NCBI RefSeq assembly: GCF_000225345.1
Contig: NC_015977.1
Span: 1,223,501-1,287,500, forward strand
Reading direction: 5' to 3'
From: Roseburia hominis A2-183
GTDB lineage: Bacteria > Bacillota > Clostridia > Lachnospirales > Lachnospiraceae
Length of the DNA stretch: 64,000 nt
Positions 55,137 to 63,173 of the stretch are shown piece after piece (the first letter of the stretch is position 1; each line of letters opens with the position of its first letter). The position numbers and the translations under genes were made by a program. The notes beneath the pieces are model-generated. The model saw nothing but the letters and a program-made list of their open reading frames with translations, did not search any database and was not told the origin of the DNA.

Positions 55137-57509
55137 ATGGAAAAAAGAGAATGGAGATATAGTGGAACCATAGAGGAAAGAACGTCCATCCGGGAGCAGG
55201 TGCATGATGTTCTGGCAAGAAAAGTGGCAGAAGAGGCAATGGTTTTATTAAAAAATGAATCGCTTCTGCCGCTGCCTTTGGATGTTCCTATGGCGCTGTT
55301 TGGAAGCGGGGCAAAAAAGACGGTAAAAGGTGGAATCGGCTCCGGGGATGTCAACAACCGGAAGACAATTTCTGTCTATCAGGGACTGCTGGAAGCGGGC
55401 GCAATGATCACAAGTGAAGCGTGGCTGTGCGACTATGAAAAGCGGTATGAGCAGGCGAGAGAGGAATGGAAAAAACTGGTTCTCGAAGAAACAAAACGGG
55501 TTGAGAATCCGTTTGACGCATATTCCAATCATCCGTTCTGTTTCCCGGAGGGAAGAGCGGTTACAGAACAGGACATTGCCGGGGCAGGGGTGGCAGTTTA
55601 TGTGCTGAGCCGCATTTCAGGTGAGGGAAGTGACCGCAGAAAAGAGCGCGGCGACTATGAATTAAGCCGCAGGGAACAGGAAGACCTGTTATTTTTGAAT
55701 GAGAAAAAGATTCCGGTAGTGCTCCTGCTGAATACCGGTGGTCCGGTAGAACTGACAGATATTTTAGAGCAGGCAAAAAATATACGGGCTGTGTTAAATA
55801 TTTCCCAGCCGGGACAGGCAGGTGGTTATGCGGTGGCGGACATCCTGTTTGGAAAGGCGGTTCCAAGCGGAAAACTTACGGCAACATGGGCGAGACATTA
55901 CGGGGATTATCCGTCAGCGGATACTTATGGATACAGGAACGGAGATCTGGAAAAGGAAGAATACCGGGAGGAAATTTTCGTTGGATACCGTCATTTTGAC
56001 CGGGAAAATCTGCCGGTATTATTTCCGTTCGGGTACGGACTTTCCTACACATCATTCCTAATCCGCCAGCGGTCTGTACGCGAGGAAACGAATTCCCTGG
56101 AACTTGCAGTGTCTGTGCAGAATACGGGTGGAACCTATGCCGGGAAGGAGACAGTGCAGGTCTATGCGACATTCCCGCAGACCGGAATGGAAAAAGAAAA
56201 AAAGCGGCTGGTGGGATTCGCCAAAACAAAATGTCTGCTGCCGGGGGAAATACAGCAGCTGGAGATTAAAATACCAAAAAACATGCTTGCAAGTTTTTCG
56301 GAAGAACAGAGTGCCTGGTATCTGGAAGACGGAACGTATGGCATATGGATCGGTGCCGATTCACAAAAGTTAGAACAGGCATGGGAATTTGATGTGTACG
56401 AACGGACGATCACAGAGCACACATGCCGGCTGGAGGCAGCAGAGAGTGATGCAGGAAAGCTTTCTGCCGCTGAAGAGCAAAAAGTGCATCTGACCGGAAA
56501 AATACCGGCAGAGGAACTGATTCCGCTCTTATATGGCCATGTGGAACAAAACAGCAGTACACTCGGCGCGGCGGGAATCCGTGTCCCGGGATCGGCGGGA
56601 GAGACAACACATGCGCTGGAACAGCCCTATGGAATAAGGGCGTTAATCATGGCGGACGGACCGGCAGGAATCCGGCTGCATCAGTCGTATGAGGTAGACG
56701 CAGATTCGGGGAAAGTCTATGGAAAAAGTGTACTGGGAGCACTGGAAAATGGCTATCTGGAGCCGATGCAAAAGCATGAGAATGCCAAGACCTACTATCA
56801 GTTCTGTACGGCGTTTCCGGTCGGAACGGCAATGGCGCAGACCTGGAATGAGGAACTGCTGCAGTCTTTCGGAAGAGCGGTATCACATGAAATGAAAGAA
56901 TTCCATATTGATCTGTGGCTGGCACCGGGAATGAATATCCAGAGAAATCCGCTGTGCGGGCGGAATTTTGAATACTATTCGGAAGATCCATTTCTCTCAG
57001 GCAAGATGGCTGCTGCGGTTGTCCGAGGTGTACAGGAGGAGGGAACCTGTGGAGCTGTGATCAAGCATTTTGCATGCAACAATCAGGAAGACAACCGTAT
57101 GGGGGTCGATGTGCATATTTCAGAGAGAGCCCTAAGGGAGATCTATCTTAGGGGATTTGAGATTGCAGTCAAAGAAAGCGCACCGGTTGCAATCATGACA
57201 TCCTACAACCGGGTCAATGGAGTTCACGCGGCAAACAGCAGAGCGCTATGCACTGTAATTGCCAGAGAAGAGTGGGGATTTGACGGTGTACTCATGTCGG
57301 ACTGGAGTACAACAGCGCCGGAAGACGGCAGTATTCCATGGAAGTGTATCGAAGCCGGAAATGATCTGATTATGCCGGGAAGTGAGAAAGATGATGCGGA
57401 TATCCGGCAGGCGTATGCAGACGGAAGGCTGTCGGAAAAGAAAATCCGTCTCTGTGCGGGAAGAATTATTTCACTGATAAATAAATTAGATAAAAAGACA
57501 AAAAAGTGA
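55137..57509 (+). CDS. GH3 glycoside hydrolase with swapped domain order
   Basis: A 790-residue intracellular GH3 enzyme in which the usual order is reversed. The alpha/beta sandwich domain comes first (about 35-270), with MVLLKNESLLPLPL, VVLLLNTGGPVEL and LFPFGYGLSYTSF. The fibronectin-III-like domain follows (about 290-400), and the TIM barrel is last (about 480-780), with IKHFACNNQEDNR and the nucleophile Asp722 in GVLMSDWSTT. Rumen enzymes from Ruminococcus albus and Butyrivibrio are known with this arrangement and act as beta-glucosidases or xylosidases. ATG 55137 is chosen; an in-frame ATG at 55098 lies in a hairpin arm. The substrate here is probably a xylo-oligosaccharide or glucoside. 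Confidence 0.9.
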   Translation: MEKREWRYSGTIEERTSIREQVHDVLARKVAEEAMVLLKNESLLPLPLDVPMALFGSGAKKTVKGGIGSGDVNNRKTISVYQGLLEAGAMITSEAWLCDYEKRYEQAREEWKKLVLEETKRVENPFDAYSNHPFCFPEGRAVTEQDIAGAGVAVYVLSRISGEGSDRRKERGDYELSRREQEDLLFLNEKKIPVVLLLNTGGPVELTDILEQAKNIRAVLNISQPGQAGGYAVADILFGKAVPSGKLTATWARHYGDYPSADTYGYRNGDLEKEEYREEIFVGYRHFDRENLPVLFPFGYGLSYTSFLIRQRSVREETNSLELAVSVQNTGGTYAGKETVQVYATFPQTGMEKEKKRLVGFAKTKCLLPGEIQQLEIKIPKNMLASFSEEQSAWYLEDGTYGIWIGADSQKLEQAWEFDVYERTITEHTCRLEAAESDAGKLSAAEEQKVHLTGKIPAEELIPLLYGHVEQNSSTLGAAGIRVPGSAGETTHALEQPYGIRALIMADGPAGIRLHQSYEVDADSGKVYGKSVLGALENGYLEPMQKHENAKTYYQFCTAFPVGTAMAQTWNEELLQSFGRAVSHEMKEFHIDLWLAPGMNIQRNPLCGRNFEYYSEDPFLSGKMAAAVVRGVQEEGTCGAVIKHFACNNQEDNRMGVDVHISERALREIYLRGFEIAVKESAPVAIMTSYNRVNGVHAANSRALCTVIAREEWGFDGVLMSDWSTTAPEDGSIPWKCIEAGNDLIMPGSEKDDADIRQAYADGRLSEKKIRLCAGRIISLINKLDKKTKK

Positions 57510-57525
57510 CATTGGAAAGACAAGA

Positions 57526-57560
57526 AACAGGTAGTCTCCATGACTGTCTCCTGTTATACT
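57526..57560 (+). promoter_or_regulatory. Extended -10 promoter with overlapping inverted repeat
   Basis: TGTTATACT (57552-57560) is an extended -10 element before the DUF4867 gene. AACAGG (57526-57531) and CCTGTT (57550-57555) with an inner AGTC/GACT form an inverted repeat that overlaps it, so a repressor site is plausible. No strong -35 box is seen. Confidence 0.45.
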
Positions 57561-57608
57561 CTGCTTATAAGGTACACTTATGGAAAGGAGCACAAACAGG
57601 GGGGAATC

Positions 57609-58223
57609 ATGGAGATTTATTCAATTAAAGACGAAAAGTTCCGCAGGTATGGGAAAGTCTGGAGCGGCTTTGACTGCACGAGACTGATCCGCGAGATGGA
57701 ACACACGCCGCTGCCGGAGGATGTCATTTATGTGCCATCCATGGAGGAACTGGAGGTGCTGCCGGAGGCGGGAGAGTTTGCCAGACGGATCTACGGCGGA
57801 CTTCCGATTCAGATCGGTTATTGTAACGGCAGCAATCACAGATTAAATGCGTTGGAGTATCACCGCAATTCGGAGATCAATATTGCGGTAACCAATATGG
57901 TGCTGCTGTTAGGATGGCTGCCGGATGTGACCGATGCGTTTACTTATGACACATCCAGGGTGGAAGCATTTTTTGTCCCGGCGGGAACGGTTGTTGAGAT
58001 GTATGGAACGACACTTCACTATGCGCCGTGCAATGACGGGGAGGAAGGATTTAAATGTATTGTGATTCTTCCGAAAGGGACGAATACGGAGATTGATTTT
58101 GCCTTGCCCAAAAGCGGAGAGGATGCGCTTATGACTGCGAAGAACAAGTGGCTGATCGCACATGAGGAAGCAGGAATCCGTGGTGCTTTTAACGGACTTT
58201 TGGGGGTCAATATTGAGGTGTAA
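57609..58223 (+). CDS. DUF4867-family protein
   Basis: A 204-residue cytoplasmic protein behind AGGGGGG. It has a cupin-like beta-rich pattern: MEIYSIKDEKFRRYGKVW at the start, IQIGYCNGSNHRLNALEYHRNSEI with possible metal-binding His and Glu residues, VEAFFVPAGTVVEMYGTTLHYAPC and KCIVILPKGTN. The family has no established activity. It is cotranscribed with an L-fucose/L-arabinose isomerase-family gene and xylulokinase. The double histidine/glutamate pattern resembles sugar isomerases or lyases of the cupin fold such as D-lyxose isomerase, so a role in sugar isomerisation or epimerisation is a reasonable guess only. Confidence 0.8.
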   Translation: MEIYSIKDEKFRRYGKVWSGFDCTRLIREMEHTPLPEDVIYVPSMEELEVLPEAGEFARRIYGGLPIQIGYCNGSNHRLNALEYHRNSEINIAVTNMVLLLGWLPDVTDAFTYDTSRVEAFFVPAGTVVEMYGTTLHYAPCNDGEEGFKCIVILPKGTNTEIDFALPKSGEDALMTAKNKWLIAHEEAGIRGAFNGLLGVNIEV

Positions 58224-58284
58224 GAAAGATACAGGGAAAACGGAGCAGGAAGGTTTCTATTTTTGAAACGGAAAGGAGATTTTT

Positions 58285-59775
58285 ATGAACAAAGAAAATA
58301 TGCCGGAGATTAAGATCGGAGTTGTGGCAGTCAGCAGAGACTGCTTCCCGGAGAGCCTGTCGGTGAACCGGAGAAAGGCGTTAATGGACGCTTACACGAA
58401 AAAGTACGGAAAGGATCACATCTATGAATGTCCGATCTGCATCGTGGAGAGCGAAATACATATGGTGCAGGCACTGGAGGATGTGAAGGCGGCCGGGTGT
58501 GATGCACTGGTCGTATACCTCGGCAATTTTGGACCGGAGATCGCCGAGACACTGCTGGCAAAGCATTTTGACGGACCGAAAATGTTTATTGCTGCGGCGG
58601 AAGAATCCGGGGACAGTCTGCTGGATGGCAGAGGGGATGCTTACTGTGGAATGTTAAATGCCAGCTATAACTTAAAGCTTCGCAATATCAGGGCATACAT
58701 TCCGGAGTATCCGGTTGGAACGGCAGAGGAATGTGCGGACATGATTCATGAATTTGAGCCGATCGCCCGCGCGGTAGTTGCGCTTTCCAATTTAAAGATC
58801 ATAAGCTTCGGACCAAGACCGTTAAATTTCCTTGCCTGCAACGCACCGATAAAGCAGCTTTACAATCTGGGTGTGGAGATTGAGGAAAATTCAGAGCTTG
58901 ATTTATTCGAGGCGTTCCATAAACATGACGGGGATGAGAGAATCCCGGCGGTTGTGGCAGAGATGGAGGCGGAGCTTGGAGCCGGGAATAAAAAGCCGGA
59001 AGTGCTTGCAAAGCTGGCGCAGTATGAACTGACCTTAAAAGACTGGGTGCGCGATCACAAGGGCTACCGCAAGTATGTGGCGATTGCGGGCAAGTGCTGG
59101 CCGGCATTCCAGACACAGTTCGGTTTTGTCCCGTGTTACGTCAACAGCCGTCTGACCGGACAGGGAATTCCGGTGTCCTGCGAGGTGGATATTTACGGCT
59201 GTTTAAGCGAGTTCATCGGCACCGTGGTGAGCGAAGATGCCGTGACACTGCTTGACATCAATAACTCGGTGCCGGCAGATATGTATGAGGAAGAGATCGA
59301 GGGAAAATATCCATATACGTTAAAGGACACCTTTATGGGATTCCACTGTGGAAATACCACTTCCGGAAAGCTTGCGTTCTGTGAGATGCGCAATCAGAAG
59401 ATCATGGCGAGAAGCCTTCCGGTCGAGGTGACAAACGGAACCCTTGAGGGGGACATCATGCCGGGGGACATTACGTTTTTCCGTCTGCAGAGCACCGCAG
59501 ACTGCGAGCTCCGCGCTTATATCGCACATGGGGAGGTGCTTCCGGTGGCGACAAGATCTTTTGGATCGATCGGTGTTTTCGCCATCCCGGAGATGGGAAG
59601 ATTTTACCGCCATGTGCTGATTGAGAAGAATTTCCCGCACCACGGCGCGGTGGCATTCGGACATTACGGCAAGGCGCTGTACGAAGTATTTAAGTATATC
59701 GGTGTGCCGGTGGAGGAGATCGGCTACAATCAGCCGGCAGGCGTGCGCTATCCGACGGAGAATCCGTTTGCATAG
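58285..59775 (+). CDS. L-fucose/L-arabinose isomerase-family protein
   Basis: A 496-residue cytoplasmic enzyme of the family that interconverts aldoses and ketoses with a divalent metal. The first half has KIGVVAVSRDCFPESL and CDALVVYLGNFGPEIAE. The second half has YVAIAGKCWPAFQTQFGF, VSCEVDIYGCLSEF and GFHCGNTTSGKL with further His and Glu residues of the usual metal site. Which sugar it uses is not clear from sequence. The neighbour is xylulokinase and no xylA-type isomerase is present in the window, so xylose or arabinose are candidates. The start follows AAAGGAG. The stop codon lies in the first unit of a 20-bp tandem repeat. Confidence 0.85.
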   Translation: MNKENMPEIKIGVVAVSRDCFPESLSVNRRKALMDAYTKKYGKDHIYECPICIVESEIHMVQALEDVKAAGCDALVVYLGNFGPEIAETLLAKHFDGPKMFIAAAEESGDSLLDGRGDAYCGMLNASYNLKLRNIRAYIPEYPVGTAEECADMIHEFEPIARAVVALSNLKIISFGPRPLNFLACNAPIKQLYNLGVEIEENSELDLFEAFHKHDGDERIPAVVAEMEAELGAGNKKPEVLAKLAQYELTLKDWVRDHKGYRKYVAIAGKCWPAFQTQFGFVPCYVNSRLTGQGIPVSCEVDIYGCLSEFIGTVVSEDAVTLLDINNSVPADMYEEEIEGKYPYTLKDTFMGFHCGNTTSGKLAFCEMRNQKIMARSLPVEVTNGTLEGDIMPGDITFFRLQSTADCELRAYIAHGEVLPVATRSFGSIGVFAIPEMGRFYRHVLIEKNFPHHGAVAFGHYGKALYEVFKYIGVPVEEIGYNQPAGVRYPTENPFA

Positions 59776-59850
59776 AAAAGTCTTGCAGTGCATAGCGAAG
59801 TCTTGCAGTGCATAGCGAAGTCTTGCAGTGCATAGCGAAGTCTTGCAATG
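59771..59850 (+). repeat. Four 20-bp tandem repeats between isomerase and xylulokinase genes
   Basis: Units CATAGCGAAGTCTTGCAGTG start at 59771, 59791, 59811 and 59831. The first has AA for CG and the last has AATG for AGTG. The isomerase stop codon is in the first unit. The repeat sets the distance to the xylulokinase ribosome site and ends 18 bp before its ATG. Confidence 0.9.
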
Positions 59851-59868
59851 ATAAGAAAAGGGGAGAGT

Positions 59869-61335
59869 ATGTTATATATAGGAATTGATCTTGGCACATC
59901 AGCAGTAAAATTGCTGCTGATGGATGCCGATGGTAAAATAAAAAAAATTGCATCGCGCACCTACGATCTTTCATTTCCACATCCGGGCTGGTCGGAACAG
60001 AATCCGGCAGACTGGTATGAACAGTCGATCGACGGCTTAAAAGAACTTCTGGCGGAATGTGATAAAAGCCGGGTGGCGGGGATCAGCTTCGGGGGGCAGA
60101 TGCATGGTCTGGTGACATTGGATGAGCGGGATGAAGTGATTCGTCCGGCGATCCTCTGGAACGACGGGCGCACGGCAGAAGAGACCGATTACTTAAATCA
60201 GGTGATCGGAAAGGAAACACTGTCGGGATATACCGCGAATATTGCCTTCGCCGGATTTACGGCGCCAAAGATTCTCTGGATGCAAAAGCATGAGCCAGAT
60301 CTGTGGAAACGGGTGAAAAAGATCATGCTACCGAAAGATTATCTCGCATACCGCCTGTCCGGAACGTTCTGCACCGATTATTCGGACGCCTCCGGTATGC
60401 TGCTCCTTGATGTGGAGCACCGGGCATGGTCGGAGCAGATGCTTGAGATCTGCCATGTGGAAAGAGAGCAGCTTCCGAAGCTTTATGAGAGCTATGAGGT
60501 GGTGGGAACCTTAAAGCCAGAGATCGCGGAAGAACTGGGACTTTCTCCTGAAGTAAAGATCATTGCGGGAGCGGGCGATAATGCGGCGGCAGCCGTCGGC
60601 ACCGGGACGGTCGGTGAGGGGAGATGCAACCTGTCGCTTGGAACGAGCGGCACGCTCTTTATCTCCAGTGAAAAGTTTGGTGTGGACGCACACAATGCCC
60701 TGCATTCCTTTGATCACGCGGATGGCGGTTATCATCTGATGGGGTGTATGCTCTCGGCGGCATCCTGCAACAAGTGGTGGATGGATGAGATTTTAAAGAC
60801 GACGGAGTATGCGCGGGAGCAGGAAAAGATTAAAAATCTGGGAGAAAACCGGGTATTTTTCCTGCCTTATCTGATGGGGGAGCGCTCTCCGCACAACGAC
60901 CCGGATGCGAGAGCCATGTTCCTTGGAATGTCGATGGACACCACACGGGAAGATATGACGCAGGCGGTGTTAGAAGGCGTAGCGTTCGGTCTCAGGGATT
61001 CCCTCGAGGTGGCGCGCAGTCTGGGCATCCGGATCGAACGCTCCAAGATCTGCGGCGGCGGTGCAAAGAGCCCGCTGTGGAAGAAGATCCTTGCGGCTGT
61101 TTTAAACCTTAAGCTTGATCTCATAGAGAGCGAGGAGGGACCGGGATATGGCGGAGCGATCCTTGCGGCAGTGGGCTGCGGGGAATATGAGAGTGTACAG
61201 GCGGCATGTGAGAAGCTGGTGCATGTTGTTGACACCGTTGAGCCGGATCCGGTGCTGGTGGAGAAGTATGAGGCGCGCTATCAGGAATTCCGGAAGCTGT
61301 ATCCGGCTGTGAAAGCACTTTTCCCGTTTACGTGA
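59869..61335 (+). CDS. xylB: Xylulokinase
   Basis: A 488-residue FGGY-family kinase that phosphorylates D-xylulose to D-xylulose 5-phosphate with ATP. The N-terminus has the phosphate-binding GIDLGTSAVKLLLMD. SFGGQMHGLV, ILWNDGRT and PKDYLAYRLSG with TDYSDASGMLLLD follow. The C-terminal domain has AGAGDNAAAAVGTGTV, LGTSGTLF and FLPYLMGERSPHNDPDARAMF, as in xylulokinases. ATG 59869 with AGGGGAGAGT before it is preferred to an ATG at 59848 in the tandem repeat. It joins the products of the xylan enzymes to the pentose phosphate pathway. Its last codons and stop are part of the second giant palindrome. Confidence 0.96.
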   Translation: MLYIGIDLGTSAVKLLLMDADGKIKKIASRTYDLSFPHPGWSEQNPADWYEQSIDGLKELLAECDKSRVAGISFGGQMHGLVTLDERDEVIRPAILWNDGRTAEETDYLNQVIGKETLSGYTANIAFAGFTAPKILWMQKHEPDLWKRVKKIMLPKDYLAYRLSGTFCTDYSDASGMLLLDVEHRAWSEQMLEICHVEREQLPKLYESYEVVGTLKPEIAEELGLSPEVKIIAGAGDNAAAAVGTGTVGEGRCNLSLGTSGTLFISSEKFGVDAHNALHSFDHADGGYHLMGCMLSAASCNKWWMDEILKTTEYAREQEKIKNLGENRVFFLPYLMGERSPHNDPDARAMFLGMSMDTTREDMTQAVLEGVAFGLRDSLEVARSLGIRIERSKICGGGAKSPLWKKILAAVLNLKLDLIESEEGPGYGGAILAAVGCGEYESVQAACEKLVHVVDTVEPDPVLVEKYEARYQEFRKLYPAVKALFPFT

Positions 61336-61971
61336 AATAGAATTCTGCAAAAATGCGGCTGTCGCATTAGAGGAATCGTTGGCTTTCAGCGATAAGTGAT
61401 ATTATGAGAAGTATGCCACTACGATTTCGGTTGGAATACCTACGGAACATTCTGTTCAAAAAATGCGGTATTTCTAACCAGCCGGTGACTGCATCTGCGA
61501 TGATCCGTGTCTTTCCAAGTTTGGAGCAATCCTAGGGTGCATGTCCGCACCCCAGAGACAATTTGTAGGACTTTTGTGCAGCACTTACCTGTGCTCCCGT
61601 AATATAACATAACCGCGCGAAGCAGATGTTTGAGCTGCTATCTGCCCTAATTTCAATAGCTGATAGCAGCGAGTTCTGTTCGCGCGGTTTAATAATGTCT
61701 ATGAGGGAGCACAGTTAGTGCTGCCAGAAAGTCCGCCCATTGTCTCGGGTGTGTCGGACATGCACCCGTCGGATTGTCCAAACGTGGAAGAAACACGGAA
61801 TCAGATGCAGTCATCCGGCTGGAAGAAATACACCCATTTTTTTCAACGAATGTTCCATCTGCAGTTCCAGCCGAAATCTGTATCATGTGCTTCCTGTAAT
61901 ATCACTTATCGCTGAAAGGGATAACATCTGCTACATGCGACAGCCTTATTTTTGCGGATATTTCACGTAAA
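61327..61971. repeat. Giant imperfect palindrome, copy 2
   Basis: A 645-bp inverted repeat centred near 61649. TTTACGTGAAATA (61327-61339, including the xylB stop) matches TATTTCACGTAAA (61959-61971). GCTGTCGCAT (61358-61367) matches ATGCGACAGC (61935-61944). CTTTCAGCGATAAGTGATAT (61383-61402) matches its complement at 61899-61918. CCGCGCGAA (61613-61621) matches TTCGCGCGG (61679-61687). The central hairpin is almost the same as in copy 1 but in the opposite orientation. The arms are about three-quarters complementary by eye. It covers nearly all of the 718-bp gap before the next gene, and no gene is recognised inside. Confidence 0.88.
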
Positions 61972-61986
61972 GTGAAAAGGCTTTAC

Positions 61987-62015
61987 TTGCACTGGGCGAA
62001 GAAGGCGCTTATAAT
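61987..62015 (+). promoter_or_regulatory. Sigma-A promoter for the acetyltransferase gene
   Basis: TTGCAC, 17 bp, TATAAT lies just outside the giant palindrome and 38 bp before ATG 62054. It ensures separate transcription from the xylan locus. Confidence 0.82.
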
Positions 62016-62053
62016 GTGTTCTGATAAGAGAACGGCGCAGGGAGGAAGAGAAG

Positions 62054-62536
62054 ATGATCATAAGACATGCGGCAATGGAGGACTTAAAGGCGGTTACAGA
62101 GCTGGAAGCAAAGTGCTTTCCTGCGGCGGAAGCGGCGGGGAGAGCGGCATTTTTCGATCGGCTGGCAAGTTTTCCTGATCATTTCTGGCTGCTCTACGAG
62201 GATGAAAAACTGGTATCCATGATTAACGGCATGGCAACCGACGAGGAGCATCTGACCGACGCGATGTATGAACATGCCGATATGCACAGCAAGGATGGTG
62301 CGTGGCAGATGATCTTTGGTGTGGCGACGGACCCCGCAGAGCAGGGAAAGGGATATGCGGCAGCGCTGATGCGCAGGGTAATTGCGGATACAAAGTCACA
62401 GGGGAAAAAGGGACTGGTGCTGACCTGTAAGGAGAGGCTGCTTTCGTTTTACGGGCAGTTCGGCTACCGGAATGAGGGGGTATCCGGATCGGAACACGGA
62501 GGCGCTGTGTGGTATGAAATGCGTCTGACTTTTTAG
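62054..62536 (+). CDS. GNAT-family N-acetyltransferase
   Basis: A 160-residue cytoplasmic acetyltransferase. The N-terminus MIIRHAAMEDLKAVTELEAK, the acetyl-CoA-binding motif FGVATDPAEQGKGYAAALM and the C-terminal LLSFYGQFGYRNEGVSGSEHGG are typical of the GNAT fold. The early ECFPAAEAA-like stretch resembles arylalkylamine-type members. The acceptor substrate is unknown. The ribosome site is GGGAGGAAG. The small-protein gene follows 15 bp downstream and both share the strong terminator after it. Confidence 0.92.
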   Translation: MIIRHAAMEDLKAVTELEAKCFPAAEAAGRAAFFDRLASFPDHFWLLYEDEKLVSMINGMATDEEHLTDAMYEHADMHSKDGAWQMIFGVATDPAEQGKGYAAALMRRVIADTKSQGKKGLVLTCKERLLSFYGQFGYRNEGVSGSEHGGAVWYEMRLTF

Positions 62537-62551
62537 AATAAGGAGAAAAAC

Positions 62552-62779
62552 ATGGAAGAATATCTGATCAAAAATACAACAAGAGAACAGCGGGAGCAGA
62601 TCGTAAAAGATTCCCTGGGATACAGTGAGTTAGGATGCGATGATGCCATGGACGGGTATGATATGTATCTGCCTTATATTGAGGGAATCAAGGAACTTCG
62701 TGAGATCACGATGGAATATCAGGCGCAGTATGTGCGTGATATGGAGCGCGAGGAGCGCGGGCGCTGCAATCTGTACTAG
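62552..62779 (+). CDS. Small acidic protein of unknown function
   Basis: A 75-residue soluble protein, MEEYLIKNTTREQREQIVKD at the start and QYVRDMEREERGRCNLY at the end, behind AAGGAGAAA. The middle has GYSELGCDDAMDGYDMYLPYIEGI. It is probably a real gene, because the ribosome site, operon position and composition are normal. I do not recognise a characterised family. A single Cys pair (GCDD and RCNLY) is present, but no metal-site pattern is evident. Confidence 0.75.
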   Translation: MEEYLIKNTTREQREQIVKDSLGYSELGCDDAMDGYDMYLPYIEGIKELREITMEYQAQYVRDMEREERGRCNLY

Positions 62780-62834
62780 AAACGGTGCCATTTTTCCTTC
62801 AAGAAACATCAAAATATAACCTTGAAATTATCAT

Positions 62835-62890
62835 AAGAACCCGTGAGAACATATCTGAATTGCGGAGATGTTCTCACGGGTTCTTTTTTT
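62835..62890 (+). terminator. Strong terminator after the acetyltransferase operon
   Basis: A perfect 18-bp stem (62835-62852 with 62868-62885), AGAACCCGTGAGAACAT in the left arm, has a 15-nt loop and a run of T to 62890. Confidence 0.93.
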
Positions 62891-62923
62891 CAAAATCTTT
62901 AAAAATGTAAAAAAAGAAAAAAC

Positions 62924-63173
62924 TTGTACACTAAGTGTATATGATCAGCAGAAACATATACACTAAATAAGCGGAGAAAGAAGCGACAGGAAGAAAAGAA
63001 GCGGATTATTGGAAAAAACAGACAAAAAGAGAGTTGAAAAAGAAAGCATTTTGTATGAAAATGAGTATAGATGAAGGATACAAAATTTATACACTATGTG
63101 AAATTGACAGTCAGAAAGAAAAAACATATAGTAAGCGTATCGAAGAGATCAGCGATTTCTTATGAGGAACCAT
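62924..63173 (+). promoter_or_regulatory. Control region of the edge regulator, with repeated TACACT sites
   Basis: TACACT-A-AGTGTA (62927-62939) is a palindrome. AGTGTATATG (62934-62943) forms a second inverted repeat with CATATACACT (62955-62964), and a further TACACT lies near 63090. These look like operator half-sites. The rest of this AT-rich 394-bp gap holds no convincing gene; one 60-codon frame at 63071 overlaps the regulator start and has no family features. Confidence 0.45.

Noticed and set aside
59771..59850. CRISPR array
   Set aside because: Units of 20 bp follow each other without spacers.
61689..61970. Frames inside palindrome copy 2 with a CRTC-type peptide shared with copy 1
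   Set aside because: The peptide similarity follows from DNA similarity of the elements; frames drift apart after about 45 codons, which argues against coding.
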